Positions 16,296 through 24,837 of a stretch of DNA of 64,000 nucleotides are shown in pieces; position 1 is the first letter of the stretch; every line of letters starts with the position of its first letter. Source of the stretch: Paracoccus albicereus (GTDB lineage: Bacteria; Pseudomonadota; Alphaproteobacteria; Rhodobacterales; Rhodobacteraceae); the NCBI RefSeq assembly GCF_024359525.1, contig NZ_JAKZEU010000004.1, forward strand, positions 372,001 through 436,000, in the 5' to 3' direction. Position numbers and translations under genes: made by a program. The notes below the pieces were generated by a model. The model did not search any database, had not been told where the DNA came from, and worked only from the letters and a program-made list of their open reading frames with translations.

Positions 16296-17069
16296 CTACG
16301 AGATGCCCCGTATATCGGGCGTCCGCCATCCCAGGTGCTGGCCGCCATCGACGCAGATCAACTGACCCGTGACCGCCTTTGCCTCCAGCAGGTAGGACAG
16401 CGCCGCGGTCACGTCGCCTGCGTCGGCGCCACGCTCTAGAATCGTGGCCGCGCGTTGTCCGGCGAAATGCTCATCGCTTTGCCTGATGCCCTGTACGGTC
16501 GGACCGGGGCCGATCCCGTTCACCCTGATGTCCGGCGCCAGCGCCTGCGCGCTGGTCCGCGTCAGTGCCCACAGACCTGCCTTGGCCAGCGAGTAGGTCA
16601 TGAACTCCGGCGTAGGCTTCAAGACTCGCTGGTCCAGCATGTTGACGATCATGGATTGCGCCACCGGTTCGGTACCCGAACGGTCGGCCTTGGGCGCTTG
16701 TTCGGCAAAGGCCTGGATCAGCCAGAACGGGGCCCGCAGGTTCGAGCCGATATGACGCTCCCAGCTTTCCGGCGTGGCGCTGGCAAGATTGTCGTATTCG
16801 AAAATCGAGGCGTTGTTGACCAGGACCGACAGCTGACCCATCGCGGCGGCGATATCGGGGATCAGCGCCCGCGTCGCCGCGACGTCCAGCAGGTCGGCCT
16901 GGAAGGTCCGCGCCACGACGCCCATCGCGCGGGCCTCCTCGGCGGTCGCCTCGGCCTCGTCGGCCGACGACTGATAATGGATCGCCACGTCGTATCCGCG
17001 CCCTGCCAACGACAGCGCTATTGCTCGACCTATGCGCTTGCCGGCACCGGTGACCAGCGCGACACTCAC
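16296..17069 (-). CDS. SDR family oxidoreductase, pteridine-reductase (FolM)-like
   Basis: A 257-residue SDR starting with GTG (MSVALVTGAGKRIGRAIALSLA). The TG-x3-RIGR pattern and the Asp in IVNMLDQRV, where classical SDRs have Ser, resemble pteridine reductase/dihydromonapterin reductase enzymes. Tyr and Lys are in TYSLAKAGLW. Such enzymes reduce dihydropterins. The gene begins with a GTGA overlap at the end of the cation exchanger gene and is the last of a four-gene minus-strand operon. Confidence 0.8.
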   Translation of the reverse strand: MSVALVTGAGKRIGRAIALSLAGRGYDVAIHYQSSADEAEATAEEARAMGVVARTFQADLLDVAATRALIPDIAAAMGQLSVLVNNASIFEYDNLASATPESWERHIGSNLRAPFWLIQAFAEQAPKADRSGTEPVAQSMIVNMLDQRVLKPTPEFMTYSLAKAGLWALTRTSAQALAPDIRVNGIGPGPTVQGIRQSDEHFAGQRAATILERGADAGDVTAALSYLLEAKAVTGQLICVDGGQHLGWRTPDIRGIS

Positions 17070-17992
17070 AGCAGCACCATCAGATAGGCGGCATAAAGCG
17101 CGATCAACGCGAGCCCCACCCGCTTGCCCATTCGCAGGCCACGGAAAAGGAACGGGTACAGCAGCGCGGAACTGGCCAGCATCACCCAGATATCGAGACG
17201 GATCATTTCACGCGGGACCGGCAACGGTGCGATCACCGCGGTGATGCCCAGGATCGCCAGGATGTTGAACAGGTTCGATCCGACGACATTGCCCAACGCC
17301 ATGTCGGCGCGCCCGGCCCGCGCCGAGGCGAGCGATGCGGCAAGCTCGGGCAGCGAGGTTCCGACAGCGACCAGGGTCAGCCCTATCACTGCCTCGCTGA
17401 CGCCGAAAAGACGCGCGATATCGGCCGCACCCGTGACCAGCAGCTGTGCCCCCAGGGGCAATGCGACAAGACCCATGGCCAGCCACACCGCAATCATCCG
17501 GCGGCTGGCCTTGGCGTCGGCGCCTTCCAGTTCGGTTTCGGCCGCAGGCTCGGCCGTGGACAATTGCCGCCACAGGACCAGTCCGAGCATCACAAGCAGC
17601 AGAAGGCCGTCCAGCCGCCCGATGGGAGCCAGCAGCGCAAGAAGCACCAAGGCCGCCGATGCGGCCATCATCATCACCCAGCTTTCGCGAAGATCCAGGC
17701 CGCGCGTGGGAATGCCGGTCACCGCCGCACAGAAGCCGAGGATGATCAGCACGTTCGCGATATTCGATCCGACGACGTTGCCAAGCGCGATGTCCGTGGT
17801 CCCGTTCAGCGCGGCAGAAACGGAAACCAGCAATTCGGGGGCCGAGGTGCCGAAGGCAACGACCGTCAGGCCGACGATTGCGGGTGCGATCCCCAGCCGC
17901 AGGGACAGGTTCACTGCACCGCGGATCAACCGGTCGCCGCCTACAACCAGCAACCCGATCCCGGCCAACACGAAAAGCAGATCAACGATCAC
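17066..17992 (-). CDS. Calcium/sodium antiporter (CaCA family)
   Basis: Membrane exchanger of about 308 residues with ten hydrophobic segments and the two alpha repeats that define the family: GTSAPELLVS...GNVVGSNIANVLIILG in the N-terminal half and GTSLPELAAS...GNVVGSNLFNILAILG in the C-terminal half. The GTG at 17992 gives a start just before the first helix and overlaps the end of a 38-residue membrane protein gene. The ion specificity is inferred from the family. Confidence 0.9.
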   Translation of the reverse strand: MIVDLLFVLAGIGLLVVGGDRLIRGAVNLSLRLGIAPAIVGLTVVAFGTSAPELLVSVSAALNGTTDIALGNVVGSNIANVLIILGFCAAVTGIPTRGLDLRESWVMMMAASAALVLLALLAPIGRLDGLLLLVMLGLVLWRQLSTAEPAAETELEGADAKASRRMIAVWLAMGLVALPLGAQLLVTGAADIARLFGVSEAVIGLTLVAVGTSLPELAASLASARAGRADMALGNVVGSNLFNILAILGITAVIAPLPVPREMIRLDIWVMLASSALLYPFLFRGLRMGKRVGLALIALYAAYLMVLL

Positions 17993-18098
17993 GACGCGAT
18001 ATCCCCAGAAGTTTTGCCATAATGCGACGGAAGCCAGGCCCCGCAACGATTGCCAGGCCGACGACGACGATAAGAAATGCCAGGACGATCTTGATCAT
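17982..18098 (-). CDS. 38-residue single-helix membrane protein
   Basis: A tiny gene beginning MIKIVLAFLIVVVGLAIVAGPGFRRI: one hydrophobic helix followed by a short basic tail ending SRRDR. Its ATG overlaps the stop of the S49 peptidase gene (ATGA) and its end overlaps the GTG start of the antiporter gene by 11 bases, which supports real translation. Function unknown; it could be a small partner of the exchanger or peptidase. Confidence 0.65.
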   Translation of the reverse strand: MIKIVLAFLIVVVGLAIVAGPGFRRIMAKLLGISRRDR

Positions 18099-18901
18099 CC
18101 GCCGATCCCGAACCGCGCGAATGCCGCGCGTTCCTCGCCGGTGTCCAGAAGCGCGTCCGCCGACAAACCGATGCGGCGGAACCACGGCACGCGAAGACCG
18201 TAGGTCAGAAACTTGACCTTGTCGCCGTAGCGTTCGCGCATGACAGGCTCCAGATGGCCGATCGCATCGGCCAGACCCAGCTCTATCGCACGCCGTCCGG
18301 GCCAGAATTCCCCGGTGAAGAGGTCGGTGTCCGCCGCAAGCTTCGCGCCGCGCCGCGCGCGGACATGCGCCTTGAACGCCTCATGGATGGGATCGAGGAT
18401 GCCTTGCAGCCGCTCCACGTCCTCGGGTTTCTCAGGGCGGAACGGGTCCAGCGTCGACTTTGATCGTCCTGCGGTATGGACGCGCCGCTCGATCCCCCAC
18501 CGCGCAATCAGTTCATGAAAGCCGAATCCCGCCGAAATCACCCCGATCGAGCCGAGGATCGAGGATTCATCAGCCCAGATCTCGTCTCCCGCGCAGGCCA
18601 GCCAATAGCCGCCCGACGCCGCGACATCCTCGACGAAGACATGCACCGGCAGCTTGTGGCGTTCCGCCAGCCGACGGATCCGCGCGGCGATCAGCGACGA
18701 CTGCACGGGCGATCCCCCGGGCGAGTTGATCGACAGGGCAACCGCAGCGGGCTTGCCGCGCCGGAATGCACGTTCGAGGATCGGGGCGAGGCCCGCGTCG
18801 GACAATCCGGCGGCACCATTGCGAACAGGCACGCCGATCACGCCGTGCAGACGGATCACAGCGATGCGCGGCAAACGCGGGGAAAGAAACGGAATTCGCA
18901 T
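18095..18901 (-). CDS. S49 family serine peptidase (SppA/SohB-like)
   Basis: A 268-residue protein of the ClpP-like S49 clan. It has IRLHGVIG near residue 17, a SPGGSPVQS oxyanion-type loop, the nucleophile segment DVAASGGYWLACAGDEIWAD, and SILGSIGVIS. Members degrade signal peptides or membrane proteins. It lacks a clear N-terminal membrane helix, unlike many SppA. It is the first gene of the operon with the 38-residue protein, the exchanger and the SDR. Confidence 0.88.
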   Translation of the reverse strand: MRIPFLSPRLPRIAVIRLHGVIGVPVRNGAAGLSDAGLAPILERAFRRGKPAAVALSINSPGGSPVQSSLIAARIRRLAERHKLPVHVFVEDVAASGGYWLACAGDEIWADESSILGSIGVISAGFGFHELIARWGIERRVHTAGRSKSTLDPFRPEKPEDVERLQGILDPIHEAFKAHVRARRGAKLAADTDLFTGEFWPGRRAIELGLADAIGHLEPVMRERYGDKVKFLTYGLRVPWFRRIGLSADALLDTGEERAAFARFGIGG

Positions 18902-18954
18902 CGTCCCGACATAGGGGGCGCGACGCCCCGCGGCAAGCAGTCGACGGCGTGGCG

Positions 18955-19977
18955 TCAGCCAGCCTGTCGGATCGTGTCACCGGGGCTAAAGGTCGGCGTC
19001 AACGCGACGACGCGATCGGGCGGCGGGACATCCTTTCCGGCGACGATCCGCGCCGCACGGCGTCCGATCTCCACCCGTCGCGCGTCCGTGGTGGCCAACT
19101 GGACCGGCAACCCGTCCAGCATATCCACCCCGTTGAAACCGGCCAGCCCGATCTGTCCGGGAATGTCGAAGCCGCGGTCGAGACAGTAGAGCAAGCCACC
19201 CGCGCCGATCATGTCGTTGGAATAATACAGGAAATCCAGATCCGGCGCGCGCGCCAAAATGCGTTCGGTCAGCTCACGCCCCTTCAGCAGGGATGAGCCG
19301 CCCTGGTAATACTCGCGCGCTTCCAGTTGCAGACCGTGCCCAGACAAAGCCTCTTCGAAGCCGGCAAGGCGTTTGCGGGCGCGATGATCCTCGGGCATGT
19401 GGGTGCCGACGAACCCAATCCTGCGATAGCCGCTGGCGACGATCCGGTCGGCCATTTCGCGTCCCGCGCGGATATGCGAGATGCCGACCAACGTGTCGAT
19501 CCCCTGCCCGTCCGTATCCATGATCTCCACGATCGGGATCCCCGCATTCTGCAACATCGCGCGCGAGGCGGCGCTGTGTTCCAGCCCGGCCAGGATCACG
19601 CCCGAAGGACGCCAGGACAGCATGTCGTAAAGCACGGTTTCTTCACGCGCCGGAGAATAGTTGCTGACGCCGACGACCGGCTGCAGCCCGGTATCGTCCA
19701 GTTCGGCGGAAATGCCGCCGAGGACGTCCGGGAAGACAAGGTTGGACAGCGACGGGATCACGACAGCGACCAGATTGACCCGCTGACTGGCAAGACCGCC
19801 CGCGATCTTGTTCGGGACGTAACCCAGCGACTTCGCGGCCGTCAGCACCTTCTCGCGCGTCGCGGCCGAAACGTCGCCGCGATTGCGCAGGACGCGGCTG
19901 ACCGTCATCTCGCTGACGCCCGATGCCTCGGAGACGTCGCGCAGCGTCAGGGGTCGTCTGGCGGGGGGCGGGTTCAT
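18955..19977 (-). CDS. LacI family transcriptional regulator
   Basis: A 340-residue repressor-type protein. The N-terminal helix-turn-helix reads LTLRDVSEASGVSEMTVSRV with the hinge VLTAAKSLGYVPNKIAGGLA, followed by a periplasmic-binding-protein-like sensor domain (VAVVIPSLSNLVFPDVLGGI, RRIGFVGTHMP, GLAGFNGVDMLD). The form resembles GntR-type gluconate regulators, but no sugar genes are nearby, so the ligand is unknown. It stands alone between the S49 operon and tRNA-Arg. Confidence 0.92.
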   Translation of the reverse strand: MNPPPARRPLTLRDVSEASGVSEMTVSRVLRNRGDVSAATREKVLTAAKSLGYVPNKIAGGLASQRVNLVAVVIPSLSNLVFPDVLGGISAELDDTGLQPVVGVSNYSPAREETVLYDMLSWRPSGVILAGLEHSAASRAMLQNAGIPIVEIMDTDGQGIDTLVGISHIRAGREMADRIVASGYRRIGFVGTHMPEDHRARKRLAGFEEALSGHGLQLEAREYYQGGSSLLKGRELTERILARAPDLDFLYYSNDMIGAGGLLYCLDRGFDIPGQIGLAGFNGVDMLDGLPVQLATTDARRVEIGRRAARIVAGKDVPPPDRVVALTPTFSPGDTIRQAG

Positions 19978-20069
19978 GAAGGACCTTTTGGCGTGCGCGG
20001 GATGTTAGCGGACGACAGGACCAGCGTCCAGCTTGCCAAGCGCAGTCCGGCCAGTCAAAAGACGGGCAT

Positions 20070-20146
20070 GGCCCCGTGGCTCAACTGGATAGAGCAGCCC
20101 CCTCCTAAGGGGCAGGTTACAGGTTCGAATCCTGTCGGGGTCACCA
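20070..20146 (+). tRNA. tRNA-Arg (CCT)
   Basis: A 77-nt cloverleaf with encoded CCA. Acceptor GGCCCCG pairs with CGGGGTC, anticodon stem GCCCC/GGGGC encloses loop CTCCTAA, and the T arm is ACAGG-TTCGAAT-CCTGT. The anticodon CCT reads AGG. Confidence 0.95.
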
Positions 20147-20216
20147 GCTTCATCTGCCGACCTTCCCAAACGACCCGGTATCCGGTAAATCGGCGTCATT
20201 ACGCCAAGGACCGACC

Positions 20217-20642
20217 TTGATCCGTCGTGACGCACAGCTTGCAATACCGCTCTTACCCGGCCTGCCGGGCCTGAGGGCGTTCGGTTGGTTGTTGCTGTTG
20301 CCCTTCCTGCTCTTCGCGACGATCAGCCAAGGCACGATGCTTCAAGCCGGACCGGCGGGTGTCCGGATCGTCCTGTGCACCGGGGACGGTGTCGTCGAGG
20401 CGATCATGGCGCCCGACGGTCAGGTCCACAGGATCGACGACAACGCACCAGCCGATCATCCGCAGACCTCGACCTGTGACTGGGCGCTGCACGCGCAGCC
20501 GTCGATGTCGGATGGCGGCCCTGCCCTCATCGCCGCGCCGATGCTGGCCCTGCGTACCGCCTACTCGATCGACGTTCCTTTCTCCGCACGTCGCGCCGAG
20601 GTTCTGACACCGGCAGCCCGCGGCCCTCCCGCTCTCGTCTGA
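20217..20642 (+). CDS. DUF2946-like protein of the copper operon
   Basis: A 141-residue protein with an N-terminal membrane helix (AFGWLLLLPFLLFATISQG) and a middle part LCTGDGVVEAIMAPDG with a Cys, followed by TCDWALH. This resembles DUF2946 proteins, which accompany copper and TonB-receptor genes. It starts with TTG at 20217 behind AAGGA. It heads the plus-strand group with PCuAC, SCO and a PepSY protein. The function is unknown but a copper connection is likely from context. Confidence 0.65.
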   Translation: MIRRDAQLAIPLLPGLPGLRAFGWLLLLPFLLFATISQGTMLQAGPAGVRIVLCTGDGVVEAIMAPDGQVHRIDDNAPADHPQTSTCDWALHAQPSMSDGGPALIAAPMLALRTAYSIDVPFSARRAEVLTPAARGPPALV

Positions 20643-20734
20643 CATCGTTCGCTGGCCGACAAGGCCATCAAATGTGGCGCGCGCAGATCATGTCGTGCGG
20701 CCGCTCGGACCCTATTCAAGACGAGAGTTCCATC

Positions 20735-21328
20735 ATGAACCGTTTCACCATCCTCGCGGCCTCTGCCGCATTCACGCTTGCCAATCCGGTCGCCACCGCC
20801 CTGGCTCATGGTAGCGAAGACCACAATCACGACCACGAACATTCGGAATCAGCGGCAGAGACGGCCGCCACGGTGGCAATGCCCGACGCCAATGCAAAGG
20901 TGCAGGCGGGCGACCTGACCCTTGGCGCTGCCTATACCCGCGCCACGCTTCCCAACGCGCCGGTCGCGGGCGGCTTTCTGACCGTAACCAACGACGGCAC
21001 GACGGACGATCGCCTGATCGCCGCAGCCTCGCCCGTCGCCGGCGTGATGGAAATCCATGAGATGGCGATGGACGGCGACGTCATGACGATGCGCAAGCTC
21101 GAGGATGGATTGCCGATCCCCGCCGGCGAGACGGTCATGCTGGAACCGGGCGGCTACCACCTCATGTTCATGCGTCTAGCGGGGCCGCTGGTTGAAGGCG
21201 AAAGCGTCGACGTCACCCTGACCTTCGAGAAGGCAGGCGACGTCACCGTTCCCCTGTCAGTCCAGGCCTTCAACGCACGCGCTGCCGGTGACGATGATCA
21301 CCAGGCCGATCCGCATGCGGGGCATTGA
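20735..21328 (+). CDS. Periplasmic copper chaperone PCuAC
   Basis: A 197-residue secreted protein with signal peptide (residues 1-25, ending ALAHG), a His-rich stretch EDHNHDHEHSE and a PCuAC domain. The Cu(I) ligands follow the H-x-M, M, H-x-M pattern: MEIHEMAM, VMTMRKL and GYHLMFM. A second His-rich tail (DDDHQADPHAGH) closes the protein. PCuAC delivers copper to the CuA site of cytochrome c oxidase, usually with SCO, whose gene follows after one base. Confidence 0.92.
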   Translation: MNRFTILAASAAFTLANPVATALAHGSEDHNHDHEHSESAAETAATVAMPDANAKVQAGDLTLGAAYTRATLPNAPVAGGFLTVTNDGTTDDRLIAAASPVAGVMEIHEMAMDGDVMTMRKLEDGLPIPAGETVMLEPGGYHLMFMRLAGPLVEGESVDVTLTFEKAGDVTVPLSVQAFNARAAGDDDHQADPHAGH

Positions 21329-21329
21329 G

Positions 21330-21932
21330 ATGACGCGAAACAGCATACGGATGCTGCGCATCGGCCTGTGGTCGCTGGTCGCGCTGGCGGCCCTAGGCTT
21401 TGTCTGGATTGGTCTTCGGCCGCAGCCGATGGATCAGCGCGAGATGTTCAGCACGCTGGGACAGGGCGAATACAGCCTTGTCACGGCGGACGGGCAGCCT
21501 TTCACGCAGGCCGACCTGGTCGGCGCACCCTCGGCGGTCTTCTTCGGCTTCACGCATTGTCCCGACGTCTGTCCGACAACGCTGGGCGAGATCATGGCCT
21601 GGCAAGAGGATCTGGAGGCCGAGGGCGAAACGCTGCGAACGTTCTTCATCACCGTCGATCCCGAGCGCGACACACGGGACGTTCTGGGTGACTACGTCTC
21701 GTGGGTGCCCGGTGTGACGGGGGTGACCGGCGAACCGGAGGAAGTGCAGAAGGCGATCAAGGCCTTCCGCGTCTTCGCCCAGAAGGTTGAACAGGACGGT
21801 GGCGAATACACGATGAACCACTCGTCCCAGGTGCTGCTGTTCGACGATCAGGGCCAGTTCTTCGCCCCGATCGGCTATCAGCAGGATCACGAGCGTTCGA
21901 TGCAAACGCTGCGCGACCTGATGGCCAGCTGA
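21330..21932 (+). CDS. SCO family copper metallochaperone
   Basis: A 200-residue thioredoxin-fold protein anchored by one N-terminal helix (LWSLVALAALGFVWIG). It contains the copper and redox motif CPDVC in FGFTHCPDVCPTTLGE and the distal ligand His in NHSSQVLLFD. SCO proteins insert copper or maintain the cysteines of the oxidase CuA site in the periplasm. It is immediately downstream of PCuAC, an arrangement described in Paracoccus. Confidence 0.94.
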   Translation: MTRNSIRMLRIGLWSLVALAALGFVWIGLRPQPMDQREMFSTLGQGEYSLVTADGQPFTQADLVGAPSAVFFGFTHCPDVCPTTLGEIMAWQEDLEAEGETLRTFFITVDPERDTRDVLGDYVSWVPGVTGVTGEPEEVQKAIKAFRVFAQKVEQDGGEYTMNHSSQVLLFDDQGQFFAPIGYQQDHERSMQTLRDLMAS

Positions 21933-21992
21933 CGATTCAGGCGGCGCAATACGCGCCGTCGCCCCGACATCTTCAATCGACAGGCTCATTCC

Positions 21993-23354
21993 ATGTCCGA
22001 TGCGACGATGGACGCCACAAGCCGCCCGCGTGCGGCCGCGTCCGATCTTTACCGCGCCGTGTGGCGCTGGCACTTCTATGCGGGATTGCTGGTCCTTCCC
22101 TTTCTCATCACCCTGTCCCTGACCGGGGCGGCCTATCTGTTCCGTGACGAAATCGACGCCATCGTCCACGCAGACATCAAGCGCGTCGCCGTGCAGGAGG
22201 GCGAGACGCTGCGCCCCGAGCAACTGGTCGCCTCGGCCCTGACATCGGTGCCGGGACGGGCGGTCAAGTACACCGATCCGCCTGCCGCCGATCTCTCGGC
22301 CGAGGTGACGGTCGCGTCCGATAGCGGGCAGCGCATGGCGGTCTACGTGAACCCTTACGAAGGCAACGTTCTGGGCGCCCGACCCGACCGCAGCACGGTG
22401 ATGTGGACCGTGCGCTATCTGCACAGCCTGCGCTATTTCGGCCCCGTCGCGCGCGGGATCATCGAAATCGTCGGTGGCTGGACCATCCTGCTGGTCGGCA
22501 CCGGCATCTTTCTGTGGTGGCCACGGGGTCAGCAGGGCGGCGTCGTTTCGGTCCGGGGTCAGCCGCGCCGTCGCATCTTCTGGCGCGACACCCATGCCGT
22601 GCCCGGGATCTTCGTCGGCAGCTTCATCGTGTTTCTGGCGATCACCGGGCTGCCCTGGTCACAGGTCTGGGGCGGAAAGGTCAACGAATGGGCCAATGGC
22701 AGCAACTTCGGCTATCCATCCGGCGTGCGCGTCGATGTGCCGATGTCCGGCCAGAAGCTGACAGATCAGGCGCAGACGTCATGGTCGCTGGAGCAGGCGC
22801 AGATCCCTGAGACGACGCCACCCGCGCCCGAAGCCACGCCCATCGGTCTTGATGCCGCGGTCGCGCGGTTGGAAGGGCTGGGTCTGCATCCGGGCTACGC
22901 GGTCGTGCTGCCGTCGTCACCGACCGGGGTCTATAGCGGTTCGGTCTATCCCGACGATCTGAGCCAGCAGCGCGTCGTGCATCTGGATCAGTATGACGGC
23001 AAGCCGCTGGTCGACATGAGCTACGCCGATTACGGCCCGGGCGGACGCTGGCTGGAATTCGGGATCAACACCCATATGGGCCAGCAATTCGGGCTGGCGA
23101 ACCAGATCCTGCTGCTGGCCGTCTGCGCCGGCACGATCCTATTGGCGGTATCGGCCGCCTTGATGTGGTGGAAACGACGTCCGAGCCGTTCGCTCGGCGT
23201 GCCCCCGATGCCCCAGGACCCTCGCGTTTTCCGCGGTCTTCTGGCGATCCTGATCGTCGGCGGCATCCTGTTTCCGCTGACCGGCGCCTCGCTTCTGGTG
23301 ATGCTGGCTCTGGATATGGGCCTGCGTCGGCTGAGGAAGCCTTCCTTGGCGTGA
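21993..23354 (+). CDS. PepSY-associated membrane protein
   Basis: A 453-residue protein with four main membrane helices and long periplasmic PepSY-type regions. It starts RAVWRWHFYAGLLVLPFLITLSLTG, typical of the PepSY_TM family, with later helices around LVGTGIFLWWPRG, TLAITGLPW-like GSFIVFLAITGLPWSQ and a C-terminal pair. Members include possible ferric-siderophore reductases; a copper-linked role is suggested by the position after SCO. A strong hairpin terminator follows. Confidence 0.87.
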   Translation: MSDATMDATSRPRAAASDLYRAVWRWHFYAGLLVLPFLITLSLTGAAYLFRDEIDAIVHADIKRVAVQEGETLRPEQLVASALTSVPGRAVKYTDPPAADLSAEVTVASDSGQRMAVYVNPYEGNVLGARPDRSTVMWTVRYLHSLRYFGPVARGIIEIVGGWTILLVGTGIFLWWPRGQQGGVVSVRGQPRRRIFWRDTHAVPGIFVGSFIVFLAITGLPWSQVWGGKVNEWANGSNFGYPSGVRVDVPMSGQKLTDQAQTSWSLEQAQIPETTPPAPEATPIGLDAAVARLEGLGLHPGYAVVLPSSPTGVYSGSVYPDDLSQQRVVHLDQYDGKPLVDMSYADYGPGGRWLEFGINTHMGQQFGLANQILLLAVCAGTILLAVSAALMWWKRRPSRSLGVPPMPQDPRVFRGLLAILIVGGILFPLTGASLLVMLALDMGLRRLRKPSLA

Positions 23355-23356
23355 AC

Positions 23357-23400
23357 GCGATGGCGGTCCGCCCAACATGGCGGGCCGCCCCATCGCTCTT
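23357..23400. terminator. Strong hairpin between convergent genes
   Basis: GCGATGGCGG-T-CCGCC pairs with GGCGG-G-CCGCCCCATCGC (one mismatch and one bulge); TCTTAAT follows on the plus strand. It ends the copper operon and probably also serves the opposite CNNM gene. Confidence 0.75.
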
Positions 23401-23429
23401 AATCAGACAGCCGGACGCGCTTCACAGGG

Positions 23430-24728
23430 TTACCCTGAAAGGCCATCATGCGCGCCGTCCCGCGTCAGCAGCACCTTGTCGATCCGGCGTCCGTCGAGGT
23501 CCACCACCTCGATCCGCCACTGGCCGACGCTGACCGTTTCTCCGACCTCGGGCAGCCGTCCCATGCGGTCGATCACCAGCCCGGCCACCGTGTCGAACTC
23601 GCGGTCGGTCGCCAAAGTGATGCCCATGCGTTCTGCAAACTCGTCCACGGCCATCCAACCGGCGACCAGCAGACTTCCATCCTGCCGCTCGACGATGCGA
23701 GGTTCGTCCTGCTCTTCTTCGATAAAATCGCCCGTGATGGCCTGCAGGATATCCATGGCGGTCACGATCCCTTCGAAATGACCGTATTCGTCATAGACCA
23801 GAACCATATGGGCAGGGCTTCGCCGCAGAATTTCCAGGACATCAAGGGCGCCCATTCGCTCGCGCACGACAGGGGCTTCGACCAGTCGATCGGCCGGCGC
23901 AGGCGAGTTCCCTTCGCCGTCCGCTTCCAGAAAATCGGCTGAACGAAACACGCCGACGATCGCATCCGCACTGCCGTCTTCGACCGGCAGTCGGGACCTG
24001 CCCGTTTCGCGGAAGCGCGCGACGATCTCGGCGCGAGATGCAGCAAGCGGGACGGTCTCGACCTCGTGCCGGGGCAGCATCAGCCCGCGCGCGGTCCGGT
24101 CAGCGATCCGCATCACCCCGGCGATCATCTCTGTCTCGGCCTTCTTCATCACGCCAGCATTGCGCGCCTCGCTGATCACCAGCCGCACCTCGTCATCCGT
24201 CATCGTTCGGTCCGCGGGTCCTGCCTGGCCGATCAGGGTCAGAACCAGTCTTCCGGACCGATCCAGCACCCAGACCAGCGGCGCCGTGGCCATCGCGATC
24301 ATGTTGAGCAACGGAGCGATCCGCGCAGCGGCCGCTTCGGGGGCGCGCAGCGCGATCTGCTTGGGCACCAGTTCGCCGAAGATGAGCGACAGATAGGTGA
24401 TCGCCATCACAACGCCGCCCACACCCAATGTCTGGGCGAGCGAGGGGCTGAGACCCGCCTGACTCAGCGCTGATGACAGGCGAACGCCCAGCGTTGCGCC
24501 CGAGAAGGCCCCGGCAAGCACCCCGACCAAAGTGATGCCAATCTGGACGCTCGACAAAAAGCGGCCCGGTTCCGCCGCCAGCTTCATCGCGATGGCGGCG
24601 CCACGGCTTCCGCCTTCGGCCATGACCTTCAGCCGCGCTGTCCGAGACGACACGATGGCCAATTCCGACATGGCCAAAACCCCGTTGACCAGCGTCAGGA
24701 TCAGAACCAGCAGGATCTCGAGAAACAA
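23430..24728 (-). CDS. Hemolysin family protein (CNNM domain, CBS pair, CorC_HlyC)
   Basis: A 432-residue membrane protein. The N-terminal CNNM/DUF21 domain (about residues 1-190) has three or four helices and the motif MSELAIVSSR, the middle holds two CBS domains (VPLAASRAEIVARF and DVLEILRRSPAHMVLVYDEYGHFEG), and the C-terminus is a CorC_HlyC domain ending VGQWRIEVVDLDGRRIDKVLL. Homologues transport or regulate Mg2+ or Co2+; the hemolysin name is historical. Confidence 0.92.
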   Translation of the reverse strand: MFLEILLVLILTLVNGVLAMSELAIVSSRTARLKVMAEGGSRGAAIAMKLAAEPGRFLSSVQIGITLVGVLAGAFSGATLGVRLSSALSQAGLSPSLAQTLGVGGVVMAITYLSLIFGELVPKQIALRAPEAAAARIAPLLNMIAMATAPLVWVLDRSGRLVLTLIGQAGPADRTMTDDEVRLVISEARNAGVMKKAETEMIAGVMRIADRTARGLMLPRHEVETVPLAASRAEIVARFRETGRSRLPVEDGSADAIVGVFRSADFLEADGEGNSPAPADRLVEAPVVRERMGALDVLEILRRSPAHMVLVYDEYGHFEGIVTAMDILQAITGDFIEEEQDEPRIVERQDGSLLVAGWMAVDEFAERMGITLATDREFDTVAGLVIDRMGRLPEVGETVSVGQWRIEVVDLDGRRIDKVLLTRDGAHDGLSG

Positions 24729-24837
24729 AGAAGGGGGCCTTTCAAAGCGAAGGTTGTCAGTCGGTGCCGCCGGCTACGGCAACGGGCGTATGACCTGGAT
24801 GGATGTCGTTGTGACAGGCACGCAGACCTCTTCAACC

